NCBI GenBank assembly: GCA_029216955.1
Contig: JANAVB010029819.1
Location: forward strand, 31,957,028-32,021,027
Reading direction: 5' to 3'
Length of the DNA stretch: 64,000 bases
Source: Iris pallida
Taxonomy: Eukaryota; Streptophyta; Magnoliopsida; Asparagales; Iridaceae
Position numbers and translations under genes: made by a program. A model generated the notes under the pieces. It did no database searches. It was given only the letters and a program-made list of their open reading frames with translations, and was not told the origin of the DNA. Shown here piece after piece: positions 59,325 through 64,000 of the stretch (its first letter is position 1; each line of letters begins with the position of its first letter).

Positions 59325-60898
59325 TTAGGCACCAGACCGAGTGACGACAACTGTGGCTTCTTCGACATCTGCCGAGATTATACGACAAGATCTGACCTTT
59401 CCACCCTTCTTTCTGCCGATGGGGGGTGGTGTGGACTGAGTTACCTCAGGTACCAAGTCTGGATGGACCCACATGACTTCCCCCCGTAACGTGGTGAGGG
59501 GTACCAGGCCAGTAGCCTGATCTCGAGGAGGTGGAAGATTAGCAATCTCCATTGTCGCCCGAGGGATGGGTACCACGCCGTCTTGAGTCTCTGTTGGAGG
59601 GAAGCTGCCAAACTGTACAGACACCATGTTGGCTGCCACGGTTACCTCCTCGAAGTCAATGGCCAGAGCCTTTGAATCGATGAGATATTGGATGTATCGC
59701 TTCAGTTGGTAGCAGTCATGTATAGCATGGTGGACATAGCGGTGGTAATGGCAGTACTTTGGGCTCTCTATTTTCGCCAGCCGAGGTTCCCGTCTTGGTG
59801 GAGGGAGCTGAATTCTATCTCCTTGTATGAGCATATCCAAGATAGGCTTGACATGGCCGTCTTCGAAGGAGTAGGTAATTTGTGGCCATTGCTTGTCTGC
59901 TGGTTTTGACTCAGGTTTTTGGGCTGTGTCGGCCACCATAGCCTGCTTGCCCTTGTTGTCCCGATTATTGGAGGAGCTACCCCCGTTGTTGTTGTTGGTA
60001 TTAGGGCGCTTGCCCTTGTCCTCTCCCTCTGAGATGTGCAATCCCAGTTGGCGAGCCTTCTTCAACCTGTCTTCTGCGCCAGTGGCACTGATGATAAACG
60101 TCTTACAGTCCTTAAATTGACTTTTACCCATCCAGAGGCTGATTGTTGTACGTAGTCTCTTTTGGCAAATTTCAATTAAGGAGGAATCCGGATTACCGGA
60201 CGACAACTTTATGGCGGTTTGGCGGAACCGCTCAATATAGTTCCTTGTCAGCTCTTTCTTCCCTTGAACGACGTCCATGAGGGTGGACATTGTGATGTCC
60301 TGTCCTACTTCATAGAATCTCTCCAAGAACATGCACTTGAAGCTGGCGAAGGAGTGGATGCAGTTATCTGACAGGTTATGGTACCAGTCGAAGGCGACCC
60401 TTCCAATGCCCCGATGAATAATCGTGTAAGGATGGCTTCGTCATGGGGTAGATGGTCGGTGGTGACCTCGAAGTAAGTGATGTACCGACTTGCGAAGGTC
60501 TTCCCATCATATGGATTGAAGTGGAAAGGTTTATACTTTGGTGGGAAGGGAACATCTCTCCACGCAGCGGGATACGGTTGTCGTATCCTGAGGTCTTGGC
60601 AATTTTCTCGGGCGTGGAACATGGCCCGGAGCTCCTGGACTTCTCTTCTTGCCTCCCTGGCCTCGTCTGCAGCGGTAGGAGCCGACATTTCAGGAAGATT
60701 ATTGCCCGGGTTTGGTGCCGCTGAGTTCGAGTCTGCATTGACCGCGGGACCCAAGTTTGTTTGGCCAGGCGTCCCTCCTTGCAGAGTAGGTAGGGCTGCT
60801 TTGATCTCGTCCACGGATTTGACCAAAGTGCGTAGTATGGCCTCCAGAGTGTCGATGCGTTGGCGATCACTAGGACCATTCTGTTCGTCGTTTGTCAT
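59325..60898 (-). pseudogene. gag: gag of the Tat element (one frameshift)
   Basis: Starts M-T-N-D-E-Q-N-G-P-S-D-R-Q at 60898. The capsid region reads P-F-P-P-K-Y-K-P-F-H-F-N-P-Y-D-G, E-A-I-L-T-R-L-F-I-G-A-L-E-G; there the frame shifts by one (near 60395) and continues V-A-F-D-W-Y-H-N-L-S-D-N-C-I-H-S-F, then F-L-E-R-F-Y-E-V-G-Q-D. The later part has Q-G-K-K-E-L-T-R-N-Y-I-E-R-F-R-Q and a C-H-Y-H...H-D-C-Y-Q-L-K zinc-binding motif near 59720-59690, as usual in this lineage. About 520 codons in all. It ends in V-V-V-T-R-S-G-A and TAA. The gag product packages the element RNA. Confidence 0.9.
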
Positions 60899-61101
60899 AA
60901 ATGTCGTCCTGACATGAGTAGAAGTAGAAGGGACGGTGGATGACGTACACTCTGAATCATACCCCTGTACCGAGAAGTCATCGGGATATGTGGGAATGTT
61001 CTCCTCTGATTCGGACTCAGAAGGAACAGCACCCCCAGCTTCCGAGTTCGCCTCGTCTTGGGAATTGTGGACGTCCTCGGGGACGTCGGGATTTGCTGTA
61101 T
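60899..61101 (-). other. Gap between ORF1 and gag
   Basis: About 0.2 kb with no gene on the minus strand. It holds acidic-looking codons in another frame but no start or motif I recognise; most likely a leader for gag translation. Confidence 0.4.
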
Positions 61102-61919
61102 CTAATAGGAGGGTTGTTTCCCCAGCTCGTCTCCTTGGAACATCAGATTGTCATGGAGGTTCGGAGGAGTGCAACCCCCAGTTCCAGCGACCCCCAGTGA
61201 TGTGGACGATGAATCTTCAACTGTAGCAGATTTCATCTTTGAACGGGTACCTTGTAAAACTCCGGTGGCGGGCAACCGCTTAGACGACAGTCTCTTAGTC
61301 ATAGTGGTTGAAATCTTCGGGCTGGAAACGTTTGTCTTCTTCCCTCTCCCATCGACGAAGATTTTCTGAGCAGAGTTGCAGGAGACGACGGGAGGTGCCT
61401 CATCCTCTGAACATGGTTGTTGCAGTCTTTGGAAGATGGACTGCCGATCTTCTCGTACCGTCGCGTTATTGCAACAGCAGTTAACGATGACTTGGGTGCA
61501 GTGACGCCCGTGGGAGGACTCTTTGCACCCCAAGGCCCCCTCTCTTTCCTTGCGCTTGTGGAGGATAGTCTCACGCGAGTCAGATGGGTCTGGAACGACC
61601 ATGTTTGCTCCCTGGGTTTTGGGAGACTTTTTGGAACCACTTTGTCCGTTTGTCGCCGGGGGCTAGACTCGAACGGTTCTGTACAACTTCCCATCATAGG
61701 CCCGCATAATAGTATGTGGAACGCTCGGATGGTCAGAGGTTGGGACAGCGGACTGAGCTCGCCAAGCTCGCGCTGCACTAGACTTCTTCACTCTAGTGCG
61801 TGAGGGCACATAGTAGGAAGAGTCTACGTGGTGCTGGAGAAAGTCAGACATGTTTTCTCGGGAGCATGAAAGATCAGGACCATAGGAGAGGCGATCGAAG
61901 ACTGAGCCGCGTGGAGCAG

Positions 61920-62250
61920 GCGACATGCGACTGGAATCTACAGTCTTCATGCGGCTGGTAGCCGCATGGGCTTTCTTCATGCGGCTGGAAGTCTCAGCCG
62001 CATAGGTCTTTTCCATGCGGTTGGAAATCCTGGCCGCATGAGTGTTATATATTTGGCTGGCAGTTTCGACCGCATGGACATCATTCATGCGACTGGCAAT
62101 CACGGTCGCATGAGTCTTCGTCTTGCGGCTAGTGCCTTTGTTCGACTTCTTCCTGGAGCACATAGAATCACTCTTTGTCCCTGCAAGTCCAGCATCGTAG
62201 TGCTTTCCTTTGCCGGACTTGGGGACAGCAGAGTCTTCTATGGCTTGAAG
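61920..62250. repeat. CATGCGGC / GCCGCATG repeats inside ORF1
   Basis: TTCATGCGGCTGG, AGCCGCATGGGC, CAGCCGCATAGG, GGCCGCATGAGTG and related words occur on both strands about a dozen times. They encode the repeated H-A-A and S-R-M pieces of ORF1. The same octamer makes up the LTR array. Confidence 0.85.
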
Positions 62251-62512
62251 TGGGGCCGCATGAGAGTTGCCTTCGCCGTCTTGGGCAGCAGAGAGTACTC
62301 CGTCCAGAGCTTGGGGAGGAGCAAATAATTTTGGCCTCCACTCCCTGCGAGCCTTCTTTGTGCGGGTTCGCTTCTGGACCGGGCCAGCGCTCCCGTCGGA
62401 GAGCATTTCTTCGAACGCCTGTTGGTCGAAGCGGACGACCATCTTTTGTTGTGTGGAGCCAAGCTTGGCTGCATCCGATTGTGTCACCAACTCCTCAGCC
62501 GTGGAGAAGTTT

Positions 62513-62531
62513 GTCCCCAGCAGAGTCGCCA
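62513..62531 (-). other. Primer-binding site, tRNA-Arg type
   Basis: On the minus strand TGGCGACTCTGCTGGGGAC, three bases inside the right LTR. It matches the complement of a plant tRNA-Arg 3' end (from memory TGGCGACTCCGCTGGGGA) with one difference, the primer type known for Ogre-like elements. Confidence 0.75.
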
Positions 62532-62534
62532 TCG

Positions 62535-63896
62535 TGTTTGCCATAAAATATAAAAGAACAGAACAATTATCGGAGGACTGGACTTTTACTTCACAATACA
62601 AACTCGCTTGTGCAAAGAAAGCCTAGGGACGAAAACCTAGGTACAACAATCTAAGTACAATTGTTTATTTTAGATTCTGGGGGGTGACGGTAGAGGCTCG
62701 GGAAAGCGATGGCAGCTCTGCCTTACTCCTTGGACGATCAGATGCAGCCTTGGCTCCGGGGAAGAAATGCTCTCAAGATACCCTCTGTGTGGGCCTTTGT
62801 CTCTCTGCTCTCTCTTTTCAAGTCTCTCCAGGTGCTCTCGTGCTCTAGCCAAAAAAGTCCTCCTTCGCAAGGGAATGGCACCTTGTTATTTATAGGAGTG
62901 GGATGCAATCATTAGGGTTTGCAATGATTGCCTCCTTGATAAGTCGACGGTTAAGGATCAATTAATCCGGACCCTTCATTCTGATTGTAGAAAATCTAGG
63001 TAATTAATGCAGATTGCATCAAATCTCTGTGGGCAATTAATGATGATTGCCATAAATCTTCATAATTTGTTATGCCAAGCTCGGATCTCCCGCCACGTGT
63101 TCAATTTGCCTGATTGCAAATGATCTGATTTGATCGCAGTAATTATGAGGATGGCACTAAACCTGGTTGTTGAGATTTGTTGATGAATCTTGATCGATTT
63201 GAAGCCACATATCCCATTATTATTATGCTGCTAGCTGTAGGGATGCGGAAAAAACTAATCTTCTGCCACGTGTCTTAACTGTGAGCCACTTAGAAAATCC
63301 GAACCGCATGAGGATTGTTCCCTACTGAGCCGCATAAGACTGGCCACGTATGGAGATGATCTGAGCCGCATGAGCGTAGGTGACCGCATGATGGGTGGCT
63401 TCTCAGTAAGCCGCATGAAGATAGTCTTAGTGAGCCGCATAGGGTAGACTCTGCCTGAGCCGCATGAGGTGGCCTCTCCCTGAGCCGCATGGGGTGGCCT
63501 CTGCCTGAGCCGCATGGGGTGGCCTCTCCCTGAGCCGCATGGGGTAGCCACGTGTCAAGGCCGCATGAAGGATTTTAGAGTTTGATGGATCGTGTCAGAG
63601 ATTTCCTTCGTTTCCCTAGGAGTCTACCATCATGACAAAGTCATTATTGCAGCTTTATGTCAGAGCCATCAGAGCCGTCAGTTCTCCTTTATGTCAGAGC
63701 ATTAAATAGGGCCTCTGCCAATTGTAGAAGCGAACCGCAGACGGCCACGTGGTGTTGCTTGAGCCGTATGTCCAAGTTGGTGACTTTTGAACTGCATGAT
63801 GTTCCTGAGCCGCATGAAGCTCGTCTGTTTTTGAACCGCATGGGTTTTCCTGTTCTGAGCCGCATGGGCAGTCATGTTCTTTTCCATGCTTCAACA
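62535..63896 (-). repeat. 5' LTR of the Tat element
   Basis: On the minus strand TGTTGAAGCATGG to TTATGGCAAACA, collinear with 46127-47496 with scattered substitutions and small indels. TATA box at 62887-62894 (minus). GAGCCGCATGAG array at about 63290-63870. Confidence 0.92.
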
Positions 63897-64000
63897 GATA
63901 ATACTGCTAAAAGGAAAGGAAATCCACAAGTACAACAGAGAGTCTAAGTGTCTAAGTTAAATACATATCCCGAGATCAAATATATACAATCATCCAGAGA
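63897..64000 (-). repeat. Family C/D LTR, continuation right of the Tat element
   Basis: Starts with the GATAA target duplication. TACTGCTAAAA and ACAGAGAGTCTAAG words follow the pattern of 27430-27480 (AACTGCTAAAAT, ACAGACTCAATATC). It runs off the window. Confidence 0.6.

Larger units (their letters stand above)
61102..62532 (-). pseudogene. ORF1 upstream of gag in the Tat element (function unknown)
   Basis: One frame of about 476 codons broken by a single TAG at 61663-61665. The start ATG (62532-62530) overlaps the primer-binding site, so the protein begins M-A-T-L-L-G-T. The N-terminal part has V-R-F-D-Q-Q-A-F-E-E-M-L-S-D-G and basic K-R-T-R-T-K-K-A-R-R. The middle (61920-62120) is a tandem repeat of S-R-M-x-x-x-H-A-A-E-T type. 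The C-terminal part is Cys-containing (V-I-V-N-C-C-C-N-N-A-T-V-R-E-D-R) and S/T/K-rich. A frame upstream of gag is known in Ogre-type elements, but I cannot place this protein in a family. Confidence 0.65.
46127..63896 (-). mobile_element. Tat-lineage Ty3/gypsy element, 17.8 kb, with both LTRs and an antisense gene
   Basis: Two LTRs (46127-47496 and 62535-63896, about 1.37 kb), a tRNA-Arg-type primer site beside the right LTR and a polypurine tract beside the left LTR set the minus orientation. The flanking five bases are TATAA (46122-46126) and GATAA (63897-63901), four of five identical, a likely decayed duplication. Minus-strand order: ORF1, gag, protease, RT, RNase H, archaeal-type RNase H, integrase. 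The second RNase H is the mark of the Tat lineage (Ogre, Retand and allies). An ORF upstream of gag and an antisense gene downstream of pol are both features reported for parts of this lineage. Gag to integrase is almost one frame with five stops and one frameshift. Confidence 0.92.

Overview
This window is plant nuclear DNA made almost entirely of nested transposable elements. Evidence for a plant: Ty3/gypsy chromovirus (Tekay/Del-type) and Tat-lineage polyproteins, a plant L1-type LINE, a CACTA element carrying a piece of a plant PWWP (PDP-type) gene, a plant-mobile-domain-like gene, AT-rich non-coding DNA and very long (TA)n tracts. I see no intact host gene, no tRNA or rRNA gene and no CRISPR array. 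The species cannot be told from the sequence.

Layout, left to right. 1-3545: the 3' end of a Tekay-type polyprotein, a 2.7 kb LTR, then the start of gag of a second copy, so an internal-LTR-internal arrangement. 3546-8382: pieces of a second LTR family ('family C') with a 0.5 kb (TA)n tract. About 8760-11530: a decayed, internally deleted Tat-lineage element. About 11530-32394: one LTR of a related family ('family D'), split by two later insertions. The first is a full-length Tekay-type element (12822-27079, 5-bp duplication ATATC), whose own 5' LTR is split 16 bp from its start by a 3.8 kb CACTA element (12838-16640, 3-bp duplication TTC). The second is a 4.7 kb solo LTR in opposite orientation (27172-31874, 5-bp duplication TATAT). 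32395-33379: a fragment of a plant En/Spm-type transposase gene. 33380-41318: a non-coding LTR element (LARD-like) whose 3' LTR is cut at a (TA)n tract by a foldback MITE and a 5'-truncated LINE (41541-43645). 43641-45918: an LTR with a Met-type primer-binding site and a short non-coding internal part. 46127-63896: a 17.8 kb Tat-lineage element on the minus strand with both LTRs, inserted into another family C/D LTR (45919-46126 and 63897-64000).

The Tat element holds the richest gene content. On the minus strand it reads LTR, tRNA-Arg-type primer site, ORF1, gag, protease, reverse transcriptase, RNase H, a second archaeal-type RNase H, integrase, LTR. On the opposite strand, between pol and the 3' LTR, sits a complete-looking gene with its own TATA box, introns and poly(A) signal; it encodes a plant-mobile-domain-like protein with a coiled-coil C-terminus. 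All coding regions carry stops or frameshifts, so every element here looks defective, though the Tat element is only lightly damaged.

The least ordinary signal is a set of short, CG-containing motif arrays, each tied to an LTR family. Two LTRs of the same Tekay family share a backbone but carry different arrays in the same position. One of those arrays (core CTCATGCGGC) recurs, in the same sense, in the LTRs of the unrelated Tat element, and also in its ORF1 and in an intron of its antisense gene.
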